From contig JAUGWO010000017.1 in NCBI GenBank assembly GCA_049724395.1, forward strand, positions 1 to 64,000: 64,000 nucleotides of DNA. Reading direction: 5' to 3'. Both the position numbers and the translations under genes were made by a program. This document shows, piece by piece, positions 38,462 to 49,816 of the stretch. Position 1 is the first letter of the stretch. Every line of letters begins with the position of its first letter. Under the pieces are notes generated by a model, which worked only from the letters and a program-made list of their open reading frames with translations, was not told where the DNA came from and did no database searches. This DNA is from Spongospora subterranea f. sp. subterranea. Lineage: Eukaryota > Endomyxa: Phytomyxea > Phytomyxea > Plasmodiophorida.

Positions 38462-40367
38462 ATGTTATCACGACCATCGCGAGCTGTAGACTGTTTGCTA
38501 TTCCGAGAAGATTTTGAACAGGATGGCACTGGGCCGTATGGAATGAAGACCCAGGTTTGCCAAAGGACACGTTGCAATCAGATACTGGGCAACCACCCCC
38601 ATCGCACAGATGCCCTGCAGACACTATATTACCGAGCACATCAATATATTCGACCGAAATGCTCCCTGACATTGGACGATTTCCAGGACGATCTGATTTC
38701 GCTCTCCACTATGGCTCAAACGACTTGTGAGGAATGCCAGCAATTGATGATCGATCATGGCCGCCGCAGGTCAACAACAGGTGATGCTGTGATATTGTGT
38801 GTATAATTTGATTCAGAATGGCGGGTTGCCAAGCGGAGGAGTACACATTTTGCACATTTCAAATCAGAGAGTTATTTTGCGTCATAAACTGAAATACTGA
38901 ATACGGTTGTTATTTTAGGAAAACGAGAAGACGAGGGCGTCCTGGGAGTATATATTGAAAAGGCATTGCCAGCAAGAGACATAATCGATTGTGGGGACAT
39001 TGGCGAATTTTTTCGAAACATAGGAAATGGGAAGATTCTGGAGCACATGTTGATATTAGAGAAGGGTCTTCTCGATATGGAGACGAGAATATATATTCGA
39101 CAGTGTTATATTGATATATTGAATAGGATTAAAGGTGGCGCTAATGGAATATATCGCTATGTAATTACCGGCTCATCTGGTATTGGGAAATCTCTATTTG
39201 CTCTATACTGTATATATTGTTTATATCAAGAATATGGAGCAATTATATATCAAACAGAGCAACACCAGTTATTATTCGATTGTCGGAACATGACGACCAG
39301 GTCCATCAATACTCAACAGCTCTCAATTATGGTTTCATATCCTGGTCAGCGCCATCTCCTATATATTGTTGATTCCGTTGCCCCAGAGGTTTTTGCCTCG
39401 TGTCCAACTATAATGATCACGAGTTATCGCTCATCAGAGTACAACGCCCTTCTCACCAATATCTCTACCACTCTCAAGCTGTTTATGCCTCCATGGCAAT
39501 ATCAACAACTACAGCATGTCAATAACTTGACACAAGTTCGCTCAGAATCTGATTTCAAAAGTGCTTGTTATTACGCTGGTGGATCAGCACGACTTGTTCT
39601 CTGTAAAATTACCTATTGAGCAAATACGCCGAACCGTTGACATTGAACTGACGTCTCAATCTTATGGATTCAGCTCTTTTCTCGAACAGACGTGCGATTT
39701 TGGTGAGAGCCCAAAGCTGCTACAGACGAGTTTACTGCACATGATCCCAAGTGAGAATTACACAATTGCTCAGCTATATTTTGCATCAGAATATATTAAA
39801 AGTTCAGTACCATCTCCACGCAGTATTGTTATCTCATGTCAAGATCGTCTGTCAAGTGTAACATTTTGGAGTAGCAATCGTGCCATGGCATGTGCAGCTA
39901 AACTTCGTCACAACAGACCGAGCAATAATCAAATTCACGATCCACGGCGAAAAACCTCTTGTTATGTTGATCCGTTTCAAGCAACCTCCATGACCATATT
40001 TTACGGAATTCATTCGATCTCAGCGATGGATATCTCTCCAGGCGTGTTTTATGTCCCGGTAATCCCAAGTGAATGTGATGGGGCTTCGTTTTCCATTGTC
40101 CAAGGGAACATATTTTTTTACAAACACAGATTCCCTCTAGAAACTGCAATGAACGGTTGTGAACTTCTGAAGCTTCTCAAGGCAATTCGGGCCAAACCAG
40201 AGTTTAGTCAACTGCCCGCCTCTCTAATTGTTTTGAAATGCTTTGGATTCTATGACGTAGACGATGGGACCAGTATCTTTTTCCCTCCAGATCGTGATAT
40301 GAGTTCGTTTGATTGTAAAACCTACCAACTGAGCTTGCCTCAATTACCACTGAATCTTTCACGCTGA
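38462..40367 (+). pseudogene. Crinkler/RHS-like NTPase, copy 3 (broken)
   Basis: The third tandem copy keeps the head (FDMLSRPSRAVDC, CEECQQLMIDHGRR), an intron at the same place but with different sequence, the P-loop core and the REase-like tail (YVPVIPSECDGASFSIVQ). It appears broken in about one place and is treated as a fossil. The P-loop core stays very close to copies 1 and 2, while the C-terminal third is diverged. It is followed by the kinase gene. Confidence 0.75.
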
Positions 40368-41042
40368 ATTTGATGACCCAGTTAATCGGGAACGGTGACT
40401 ATTTTGAGCTGACCTATTGACTCAAGAAGGTCACAAACCATGGCAATCATCGGTTGAAAAAATATTGCGAGTTTCATAATTGTGATCTGGAACCGTCATT
40501 GGTGGTTGACCGCCCACACAGCGTTTATTATTGCTATAAGTGTATGTCTTGTTCATCAGTAAACTCAAACATTCAATGAAAAGCAAACATCGGTGGAACA
40601 ACACTGTTTGCGAAATTTTTGATCAAACCCGTACAGTGCGCCCGAGATTTTTGGCCTGTAAAGCCGATCGAAGTGAATTGAAATTGTTCCATCGGCTTGT
40701 TGTTTTAGTGTTTGATCTCGAGAAATTAGACTTAATCGGTTCTATAGTGTCTTTCTTCCGATTGAAAAGCCCTCCCTCATACTTTTGTGTGATCTCTCTC
40801 ACCGCATTTCAAACGTCTCCATTGCATTTTTATCCGACTCCTTCCCCATTCTGTTCTGTTCATTGATAGCCCAGAAGCGCCATCATGGTTGTTAACGACA
40901 AACAATTGAGCCAAGTTATTTGGTTTACTGCCACAATCGACAATGTCACCCATATCGCCATCATTGTGGAGCCGCACTGTCATTGTCAAGTCACATAAGT
41001 CATTAGTTTCTCTCAATTGCTGATCGTCGTTGTTGTTGCCAG
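40368..41042. other. Gap between NTPase copy 3 and the kinase
   Basis: This spacer resembles the sequence between copy 2 and the decayed kinase fragment (about 35900-36326), so it marks the duplicated block. No coding sequence is supported. Confidence 0.45.
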
Positions 41043-42243
41043 ATGGCCATCGGGATCAGAGATTTGACTTCGGTAGACGACGAATGTATCGGTTGGTGTC
41101 AATCGGTTATTCCGACCCATCCCTGATTGGCACCAATTGCAGGTACAGGCTCCTCCTCCAGAGTCTATCTGTATCAGGCGGCGCCCATTGGTACACAGTC
41201 TGGACAATATTTCGCAGTGAAGCGGCTCGATAAGCGAACAATCGCAGACCCTCGTCAAATACTATTGGAGAAAGGAATACTATCATCCCTTCATCACCCA
41301 TCGATAGTAAAATTGTATATCGTCAAAAGCTCTCGTCGTTTGGTTGATGCCGGGTTAATCTGATTTTGCCATTTTACGGTAGATACGGGACTGATAAAGA
41401 TGAACACTATTTATACTTCATATTAGAGTACTGCCCTAATGGCTCATTAGCTTCGTTTATGGGCCAGTGCATAACGGGTAAACTGACAAAGTATCCAATC
41501 TAACTGCAATACTGAGCGATTTTAAGGCCTTTCTGATGACGCTGTCAGGGTATTATCGTGTGAATTGCTCCTATCTATACAATACCTTCATGAACAAATG
41601 GGAATCGTTCACAATGATATAAAACCAGGAAATATTCTCATCTCTGACCAACACCATATCAAACTCTGCGATTTCGGATCTGCATTCTATGTGAAAGAAG
41701 GACTGAGGTTGAGAATTGGTTTTCATTGTGATGCATGATTATAATGAGGTCTTAATGAGTATAATATCCTGCTCAGCTCAAAGTCAGAACATGGAACCCG
41801 GATATATTGGGCGCCAGAGCTGATAAAGCGCTATAGAGATCGCAGGTAGCGGAAATCCTCTCAGCAGATATATGAACAAGTCTCAAATATGCCATTAGTT
41901 CTGATTTAATCACATTTAAAGTTGATATTTGGGCATTTGGCATCACGATGTATCAGATATTGTTCAATACTCATCCGTTTATTTCGGAATCGGAATCAGA
42001 TCTACAAATCAAGGTCAAAGGTGTGACCGAAGTTCAGCCCGATTCATTCCAACGGGTTTTCATACATAGGCCATCCATAATGAAGTCGAATTGCCACCAA
42101 ATCATATTCAACCAGATCTACTAAATATCATTCACATGTGTCTCATGAAATCGCCAGATCAACGACCGTCTGCTAAGGAGTTGCTTCAGACGGAATATTA
42201 CAAGGGTGAATGTGATTCTACTGCGATGGATCATCTGAACTGA
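41043..42243 (+). CDS. Serine/threonine protein kinase
   Basis: A spliced kinase has short introns. Exon 1 (41043-41091) joins exon 2 (from 41143) so that the glycine loop reads IGTGSSSRVYLY. Further landmarks are FAVKRLD (VAIK lysine), LEYCPNGSLASFM, the catalytic loop IVHNDIKPGNIL (HND in place of HRD), KLCDFGSAF (DFG intact), YWAPELIKR (APE), VDIWAFGITMYQIL and CLMKSPDQRPSAKELL. All key catalytic Lys, Asp and Asn residues are present, so an active enzyme is expected. Product length is near 290 residues, essentially a bare kinase domain. The family (PDK1-like or NEK-like) is not settled. It lies in the duplicated NTPase-kinase block. Confidence 0.82.
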
Positions 42244-42681
42244 ATATCGCGAACAGGTATAAATACAGATACGATATTAGAGGGAATTGGTCCTTTGTAT
42301 GAACAAGATAATATATCGCATCAAGAACAGGCGTTATTCTATAAATTTTAAGCCATCATTATCAAAATCACACCGACAGCTCACAAAACATTGATCTTGG
42401 ACTGATTGAATTTCGGGAATACATCATCGACAGATCATCAGCAGAAATCCCCGATCCGAGATTAGGTACAAGTTTTCGCTTAGGCCCCATGGACATGTTA
42501 CGCCAGGGGTCGTAGCCGAAGGGTCCAATTTGTGCAGCTACGGACTGACGGTACAGTCGTCCATGAATACGTTGGAGGGCCACAACCCGACTTGGGCTAC
42601 ATAGCCACAGTATTACAGTGTCCGGTTGGTCGCAATAATTCGTGTATGTAGTCGCCTAAAAGAATTGATTTTTTTGACGTT
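42244..42681. other. Gap with competing short frames
   Basis: A minus-strand frame (42583-42368, with SMGPKRKLVPNLGSG) and a plus-strand frame (with FREYIIDRSSAEIPDP) overlap here. Neither shows a domain. This is the 5' flank of the DTD gene. Confidence 0.3.
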
Positions 42682-43438
42682 ATGGTATTCACTCGTAATA
42701 GTAGTTGGTGCTGCTGTCTGAACTTGGCATTTGTCATTAGAGGGCTATCATCCAACGTGTGAAACAAGCGAGCGTCACTGTCAATGGAACGGCTGTGTCT
42801 TCCATAGAATGTGGAATATGCGTTTTGGTTGGGATTGCGGCAACGGATACTGCAACCGATGCTGAGTATATGTTGGGTGAATCCTAGCACATCACGTAGG
42901 CTACTTTTACACTGATATCAATCATAATTAGAAAGAAACGGATACTGGGGATGAAATTGTGGCCCAACGATGATGGGAAACCATGGAAGAAGAATGTAGC
43001 TGATATAGGTGGCTCAATCCTATCGGGTAGATCTGTTTGCTGTTTCATATAATTCTCGTTGAGCTTGTCATGATAGTATCCCAATTCACATTATATGCTA
43101 CATTGAAGAATTCGACAATGCCCACATTTCACAAATCTATGAGGGGAGAAGATGCCCAGCAATTCTACAACAAATTTCTACAAGATCTGTCTGCTGAATA
43201 TGATGACTCAAGAGTAAAGGGTAATGGATTTGTCCCAACTGTTTTGCTTGACATAGTTTTGGAAATTTGCTAACGATTGGATGTTGGACCAGACGGAGTA
43301 TTCGGTGCAATGATGGATGTGAATATTGTCAAGTTAGTCATCTGTTTGCCTTACTGTATTGGTTTGTCTAACTTTTTCAGTGATGGGCCAGTTACGATCA
43401 TTATCGACTCAAATTCACCCACTGGTGTCAGTGAATAA
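42682..43438 (+). CDS. DTD1: D-aminoacyl-tRNA deacylase
   Basis: DTD removes D-amino acids and mischarged glycine from tRNA in the cytosol. Six exons join in phase: 42682-42684, 42741-42871, 42932-43026, 43077-43220, 43293-43332 and 43381-43438, giving 156 residues. The first coding exon is just the ATG. The second begins RAIIQRVKQASVTVNGTAVS, the standard DTD start. Then come KPWKKNVADIGGSIL, the SQFTL signature, FHKSMRGEDAQQFYNKFLQ, DGVFGAMMDV and the NDGPVTIIID segment with the Gly-Pro that forms the chiral-proofreading site. Open frames on the opposite strand across this gene are shadows. It is compact, without the extended C-terminus of vertebrate DTD1. Confidence 0.93.
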
Positions 43439-44767
43439 GAATCAATAATAAGACCGGACGATGAATTTCCGAGACTCTAACTCAATCGATTCCGGTTTCA
43501 CGATCATTAATTCAGAGCAAAATCTGAGGATTCATCGCAATCCTAAATTTACACCATCATCGATCAGACGTCTGGAAATCTGCTTTATTACAATTCCGTT
43601 TTTCGTCATTCGTTCCCCCATATACGATAATGAGGGATTTGACGTTTCGGAAAGCAGTTTCGAGTGATCGGGACGCGGTGAAACCAAGAAGATTGGTGTT
43701 GAACAGAAGTTGATGGAATCTCCTTTGTCCGAATTGATCATTGCGTTTTGAGTGTAATAGCATTGTTTCAACGTTGGATTGGATCAAGAGGGACGAAATT
43801 CAAGCCGGGCAGAGAAGTCGTTAATTCTGCCGCTTCAATAATTATTAGTCATCCAACGGTGATCAGTGAACTGGGACAAGGCACACGATCTCTGCTGTCT
43901 AGCAAACCCAGAGGCGCACTCTCTGGAATTCACTGTCCATACGGCCGAAATGATCTCAAATCATTATTGATCAGTTGATCACGCGTCGCTACTACCTAAT
44001 CCCTAATCACCTCAATATTTTTGTCCATCCCCATATTAGAAAGAAAGTTTTCCAACATTTGTTGCCCTGAGGCTTGGTGTAATACTTGATAATCTGTTTG
44101 GTTGATTGAAATACAACCAAGTCTACTACTTAATTACACTAGCACCTGCCCTTCATCAGCACTGTAGCAACCTAGAGAGTCTGATTAACTCAGCTGCTGC
44201 ATATATGGGCGACATTTGACCACACGAGTACCACTGCGGAACGCCAAAGGCCACATTGATCAGACTTCCTGCCGTGACCCAATCATCTCGAATCACCACG
44301 GCGTTCGGAGATCGCAACATTGACAGTTTGGGTAAAATTCCATCCATCTGATTTCCAACGATTTGTGGACACGATGGTGCATGATTTTATCGCGTGATTT
44401 AGGTTAGGGAGAGATGGCAGCTGTTTCAATTCGAACGATGATGTCGGGGAGTCATCAATGGACCACGAGAGGTTCATATCTTGAGTATGTCGAACTGCGA
44501 CAGAGCGTTTGGACACTGGTTACGGAAATTCGATCAAAGGGGACGTGAGATTCGCCTTTCTGCCAGTAAGTTTCCGAAATATGTCGACAACCAGCCAGAA
44601 TCGCAGCAAGGAACTGAAACTGTCGTTATCACCGAGAGAAACTCATGCTCGCAACGAATGTCGCCTATCTACCAGTTCGAGAGTGTGTGCAATATCGACT
44701 CGACATGGATCTTGACAGAACAGCCACGATGTTCTTCAAATATATGGTACATGTTTAATATAACAAA
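43439..44767. other. Gap with several coherent but unassigned frames
   Basis: Plus frames (43461-43667, 43748-43978, 44481-44771) and minus frames (43787-43532, 44516-44156) overlap. The minus frame with NAVVIRDDWVTAGSLINVAF looks the most protein-like. No splice or family could be supported, so a small gene may be missed here. Confidence 0.3.
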
Positions 44768-45830
44768 TTAAATGTCAAATTCATCATCGTCACCAGACCC
44801 ATATTCTCGCATCACCTCAATATACTGTTGATATTCATCATGGGATAATGCTTGCACCATCTCTTCAGTAATATTATTGATTGGAATGGATCGTCCACCG
44901 ATCATAACAGTGGCAACAGATGAATGGCTCTGCTGTATATTCTCTCTTGGAATCTCCTCATTATCAGTGGTTCCATTCGCCGGTTTTGGTGCCGCCCTAT
45001 GCAGTTCATGTTCCTGTTTCCTGAGAAGTTCTTGAAACATTCCTTCATCAACAACATCGTGTCTGGGCTCATCTTTGAGAATATCGAACAGATCACTATC
45101 CCCGAGCAGCACCGCTATCCCATGGAACAGCCTTTGACCTTGAAGCGTTTGCAGCAGAATTGGTGTTGTTTGGCCCAGCCGCTCCTGACTTCGCATCTCC
45201 GGACTCGATATGAACACTGATCGATTCCAGACCGGTTAACGCTGATGTCCCTGTCGATATCGGCTGGGAATCTGATTGCATTGCCTGCTCCTGCCTCTCT
45301 TGTGTCAGGTAATGAACCAGTTGCTGTACTTGCCCTTCAATACCGGATAGCTGCTGGTTGATACGTGCCTTGAGATCATCATGAGATGATTTAGCATTAT
45401 CCACGCCACGAATATCCTTGATGAGGGGACTCCGGCAATGCTCGCAGATAAAATCGGTTGTTTTCATTCGGCGACACGACGTGATGGCCTCCATTGTTGA
45501 TAAGTGCTTGGTGTGATAGAAACATTGTGTAGATGAACAGATATACGTCTCTTCGGTGACTGCTGAATTGGATACGAGATTGGCCTGCTTCCTCATCATC
45601 ATCATACGATATCGAAATATTCGAGCAAATCTCTCAACGTTGAACGACCATAAGAATATGGTAACTTTCTTAGCATTAGCTGCTTGTCGTTGAGACCTCT
45701 CTTGTACGATGCCATCTCGTTTCAAGGTCTGCAGGCAGGTTCTAACAAGCTTGGCGGGCAGGCCAATGTGATTGGCGAGATCAGTATCATTGACACTAAT
45801 CGGGTAATATGAGTCAAAAACGGTCGCAAA
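44768..45830 (-). CDS. GTF2E1: Transcription initiation factor TFIIE, alpha subunit
   Basis: TFIIE-alpha recruits and regulates TFIIH at RNA polymerase II promoters. The winged-helix part reads NDTDLANHIGLPAKLVRTCL and QTLKRDGIV, followed by RYRMMMMRKQANL. The zinc ribbon follows: YICSSTQCFYHTKHLSTMEA, then FICEHCRSPL; its first knuckle has spacing C-x4-C instead of the usual C-x2-C. A coiled segment and a low-complexity linker lead, through an intron near 45100-45130, to the conserved acidic C-terminus (VMIGGRSIPINNITEEMVQA, ending GSGDDDEFDI). The 5' end is not resolved: the nearest ATG in frame is followed by an in-frame TGA five codons later, so a first exon must lie further upstream. Confidence 0.85.
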
Positions 45831-46285
45831 GGATAACGATCAATAACGGATAATCATTACGGCTGGATAGGTTCAGCTAATAAACCATCGTATACCACTA
45901 TATGAGTCTGACAACAAAACACGTTAGACACGACAGTTGAATAATATTTGTACAATTACATCTTGGTAGAAAGCTCGCACCACCATACGAGCTACTTTCT
46001 CGCCAAGTAATCTGCTATTCATTCGATAAAGATGCGGTGGCAAGATTTGGTGATTATCAAGCGGGCAAGACTGCAAATGAGATAGGGAAAGGCAGCAATG
46101 AGATTCGCCGGCAAATCAAGGATAAATATGACTGTGATGGAGAGGCTGTATCGCCATTTACAGTACACTGAAGAACTGCGTAAAAGGACCGAGGTTGCCC
46201 GGTGTGTACCATAAACTGGGCTGCGTCACACCCTGAGAATATCACCTTAATCTGTGCGATTACACACAGATCATTTCTTGTCGAT
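45831..46285. other. Divergent promoter region between TFIIE-alpha and TRAP-beta
   Basis: This head-to-head intergenic stretch probably includes the missing first exon of TFIIE-alpha. Nothing else is supported. Confidence 0.35.
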
Positions 46286-46888
46286 ATGGAAATTACGGGG
46301 ATCGCCACGCTAACGGTGGTGATGTTTTTAACGCTGTTCGTATTTACATCAGCTAATGATGACGCCGTTTCACCATCTCCGGTTCTTGTGTATATGGAGT
46401 TTGCCCAGTCTCGAGGGCCCCTCGGTGTCGGCCAGACGTTCGGAGTCAAATACACTGTGAGCAACATTGGAGAGGAAGATGTCGATATCGTATCGATTGA
46501 TGGCCTAATGTGGTCGGGACTCAAACACGATGTTTCTCGAGATGAATATTCTCAGACTGTTCCCAAGCTCGGCGGTCAGGTTGTTGTCAATTGCCATATC
46601 ACACCCCAGCAAGAAGGCGCAATGAAATCCGTTCCAGCCGAGATAGCTTTTCGCGTCAAGGACGGGCCGGTTCGGAAAGTGTTATCCAGCGATATCGGAA
46701 CAGTGACTGTATTGTCGGCTGATGAATATCATCAAGCGACACACAAGTTCGTCAAAGAATACACTGTTTTTGCTGGTATCGCCTCATTCATGACACTAAT
46801 GCCTTTATATGTCATATTGTCCGACTACTTTTTCTACACTCATGGATTCCCCAACAAAGTCATTTCGTCAGTCAAGAAGAACAAATAA
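46286..46888 (+). CDS. SSR2: Translocon-associated protein subunit beta (TRAP-beta/SSR2)
   Basis: TRAP-beta is a single-pass ER membrane subunit beside the Sec61 channel. One exon encodes 200 residues. The ATG at 46286 was chosen because it starts a signal peptide (TVVMFLTLFVFTSAND); upstream in-frame codons lack that form. The lumenal domain is an immunoglobulin-like beta sandwich (FGVKYTVSNIGEEDVDIVSI, VPAEIAFRVKDGPVRKVLSS). A membrane helix follows (FAGIASFMTLMPLYVIL), then a short basic tail (ISSVKKNK). Length and layout match the family. TRAP subunits are absent from most fungi, which informs the organism guess. Confidence 0.75.
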   Translation: MEITGIATLTVVMFLTLFVFTSANDDAVSPSPVLVYMEFAQSRGPLGVGQTFGVKYTVSNIGEEDVDIVSIDGLMWSGLKHDVSRDEYSQTVPKLGGQVVVNCHITPQQEGAMKSVPAEIAFRVKDGPVRKVLSSDIGTVTVLSADEYHQATHKFVKEYTVFAGIASFMTLMPLYVILSDYFFYTHGFPNKVISSVKKNK

Positions 46889-48423
46889 ATATTGCGAAAT
46901 ATATTTTCTGATTGCTATTTATTAGTTTCGAATCTGCCGTATGCGAATCACAAACTGATTGAGGTTCGCTGCCGACAAACTGGGAGAACGCGTTTGGCTG
47001 GAGAGTGATTCTGCCGATGGTGAATGACCCGGTGTCGGTTATTATCCTATGGGGTTTCAGAGATTCATCCGTACATAAATAGAGTTGATCAAGTGATAAC
47101 CGTTGATTTGAAGATGCCATTTCAATCACAATAATGGCCATCATACAGTATTCCCATCGCAAACGGTGTCGCGACTCTTTGTGCGGTATTGCAGAGGCGG
47201 CGACATATCTGCCTCAAACAGCCATGGGAAGGCGAGCCTATTTTGGGCAAGCTCGTCAATCGGGTATCTGAGGTTTTTCTTGGTCATTGCGTTGGCAACC
47301 TAATACAGGAGACTCAAAACCAAATTCGAAAATGATTTGTTCCGAACAGTGTTCTCCTCTACAGCATTCTGTCATAATCAGATAGATATAAGATCAGTTC
47401 TCCAAAGAAACTCCCCAGCGAGATTGCGACCTCAATTGTCAGCAATTCTGAAACATGCTTCGGATGGGGTAATTGTGACCATCATCTTGTACTGTAGTTG
47501 ATAAAAGAATTATCTGGAAATATCGAATTGATATTAGTGCTCACTCGTTATATCAGTGATTTCTTCTGATCCTCATCTGTCGAACTACTGTGTTTCTCCC
47601 ACTGAAATCTGTCATCTTCACCTCATATTTCTCTGGACGGGTTCCAACAGTTTGGCCGTATTAAGTTGATATTTGTCAAGGGTTGTGGCTGTCCCTTGAC
47701 AGATTCAGACATGGCAGTCAGGAAGTTTCCTCAAAAATGTTCCAACAGGAATGCTCTAAAACCATGGACTGCCGACCGAGTCGCTTTTGAACAGGAATGA
47801 CGCCCCATCCTCGTCATCCCGATTACCTCTTCATAATACAGACATCTTCCCTCGTTTTAGTCTCACCTTCACTCGTTCCCGCCGTTCACTTCTCTGCTAT
47901 CGCCGTCTCTGCCTCAAACCCTAACATTCAGAACAAGTCTTCGACTCGCCCCAGCTCGTATTTTTCGTGACTCTATTTGGTGCGGCGAGTCAATCAGATC
48001 CTTTCCTCAGAGGATATTCAATGTGATCAATATTCTTATTTTACTGTGGCTGATCATGGTGATTTAGCATGCCGACTGGTGCAAAACGTTCGATATATTG
48101 ATTCCTTTTGGCCTCTCCACCCCAGTCTCTTTTTCCAATGTTCAACCGATTGAGGCCACCACAGACCCAGAACGAAATATCCCACGACATTCAACCTTAC
48201 AAAACGGCTACTGAAACATCGAACTTCATGAATCTTCAAAATGAATTTTCGCAATTTCCAGTGTTGAGGGCGCATTTCATATACAGGTTTTTCACAAGGC
48301 TTGGCCTTGGCCTCCATACCGTCATTCTTCCAAAGCTCGACTTTGAATCCTTGTTCCGTTAATAAATTGAAAAACCGGCGAGAATAGACGTGCAACGATG
48401 GAAATAGCGTTGTCTGTCACCAG
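46889..48423. other. Gap; contains a decayed discoidin-gene fragment
   Basis: A minus-strand frame at 47162-46872 overlaps the end of TRAP-beta and is not supported by any domain. Frames at 48108-48395 on both strands are equally uncertain. The recognisable content is a fragment at about 47463-47640. A small hairpin (TGTCAAGGG / CCCTTGACA) lies near 47675-47703. Confidence 0.4.
47463..47640 (-). pseudogene. Decayed paralogue fragment of the secreted discoidin-like gene
   Basis: This segment aligns over its length with about 52284-52480 of the minus-strand secreted gene at 52048-53044: TCGGATGGGGTAATTGTGA is shared exactly, and similarity continues through the exon edge to CTCACCTCATATT-type sequence. 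The frame is not open. It is a leftover of a duplicated copy. Confidence 0.65.
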
Positions 48424-49451
48424 TTGACCATGTCCCGTACCAAAACAGGTCACGGTGAGATACATATTCAGTCGTTGGCGTCCACGCTGAACAGAAAAAC
48501 CATGTTCTTTGTGTGCAACACTGTCAACAGCAAATTTTTCCTGCACGAGCAGGACTTTCGGGCGATCAAAGCACACAATTCATTCAAGATGCAAATGCCG
48601 CTATTTTCAAGGAATATTCATCCGACGACGCGTTAGTGAACATTTGAAGGCTTGTCTCAGCGGTTCAATCTTGAGAAACTTATTCGGGACCGTTTTTAAG
48701 GTTTGCATCACCAACACCAGCAAAGTCTTCACTGCTGGTGCCAGAGCAATTCAGCTGGGCGAGGGTTCTAATTAAAGAGTTACGTGTAAAGGGGAAAAGA
48801 AAAAATAATTGATGAAGTTCAATATTTTTCAGTTTCCTCAGCACTTCGAAGCGATGGTAGAGTTGCAAGAGAACACTTCTTTGAGAGTATCAATGAAAAT
48901 AATTGAGGACCGAAGGCTGATCAGTGAATTCACCTTTACTACTGTGCAAGCTGAATTTGACAAAGTTTCCCAATGTGTCATTGCTTCAAAAAACAAAACT
49001 TTTGCTCAGGAAGTGACAGTATTTGAAGTTAAAAGATTCGATAAAAGCCGATCGTTTCCAAGACAGATGTAGTTTCCCAACTGGTTCACTGCTCGTTCTT
49101 TCTCATTGTTTCAAATGCCTTGTCGGCACATCGCTGAAAGATTGAAAATTTTCCTAGGCGATGGCAAATCCGGCATCATCCATTGTTCCCAATGGCCCTT
49201 GTTAGACTGAATTTGATCACAGCATTTCGTCAGAAAGTGATCGGATCGAACCACAAGCAATGATTGATCAATATGAAGTTATCGCTGATGCATATGCTCA
49301 AAACACTTATCCACGAGATGAAGCCACTCGTTTCACCACAGTCATGTCGGATTTCAAGCATCTTGTGGTCAGGTTTTTCATAAGTACTTCAGACACGTTG
49401 TTGCTAGAATCCATCCCATTGACAGAGCTTATGAGGCGCGAACAATTGTAG
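48424..49451 (+). other. Coding-like but disrupted region
   Basis: Successive plus-strand frames (48424-48636, 48509-48775, 48809-49072, 49260-49451) look protein-like (CNTVNSKFFLHEQDF, EFTFTTVQAEFDKVSQC, RFTTVMSDFKHLVVRFF) but cannot be linked by good introns. The beta-strand style and the N-terminal wording slightly suggest a sliding-clamp fold such as Rad9, without proof. About 49150-49203 recurs inverted at about 49500-49556 (near 75 percent alike), so a second, reversed copy is present. Confidence 0.3.
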
Positions 49452-49816
49452 CATGTTTTGATGCAGTCTTCAGAAAACGTTCTAAAAGAAATGCGCATTT
49501 TTGAAAGGGAGACTGGGAACAATGAATGATGTCGAATTTGCCATCGAGAAAGAAATTCTCGGCGGAGTCGAAAAGTGCATGCGGAACATATAAGCAAAGG
49601 ATCACCGTTTGCCCTGTTTGAGACTTTGTATATGTATCGACAAGCATGTGAAATGATGAGAAGAACGAGCATGAAGTAGTAGGAAGAATTTATTGGAACT
49701 GCCAGACTGGAAACGAACATAACGATCCGCATTGTTGGTACAATCAACGAGCACGACGAATCTGGCAATGGCGGTACAGGGGATGCTTGAATAATGACAA
49801 GATCACACTTACACTA

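Noticed and set aside
41043-41145. In-frame TGA near the start of the kinase, suggesting stop-codon readthrough or reassignment
   Set aside because: A short intron (41092-41142) removes it and rebuilds a perfect glycine loop IGTGSSSRV. TGA also ends PRODH, the kinase and glycerate kinase normally.
42597-43084. Minus-strand frames that looked like a spliced gene with a 37-nt intron
   Set aside because: The plus strand over the same bases encodes DTD exons with unmistakable family motifs (RAIIQRV, KPWKKNVADIGG, SQFTL), so the minus frames are shadows.
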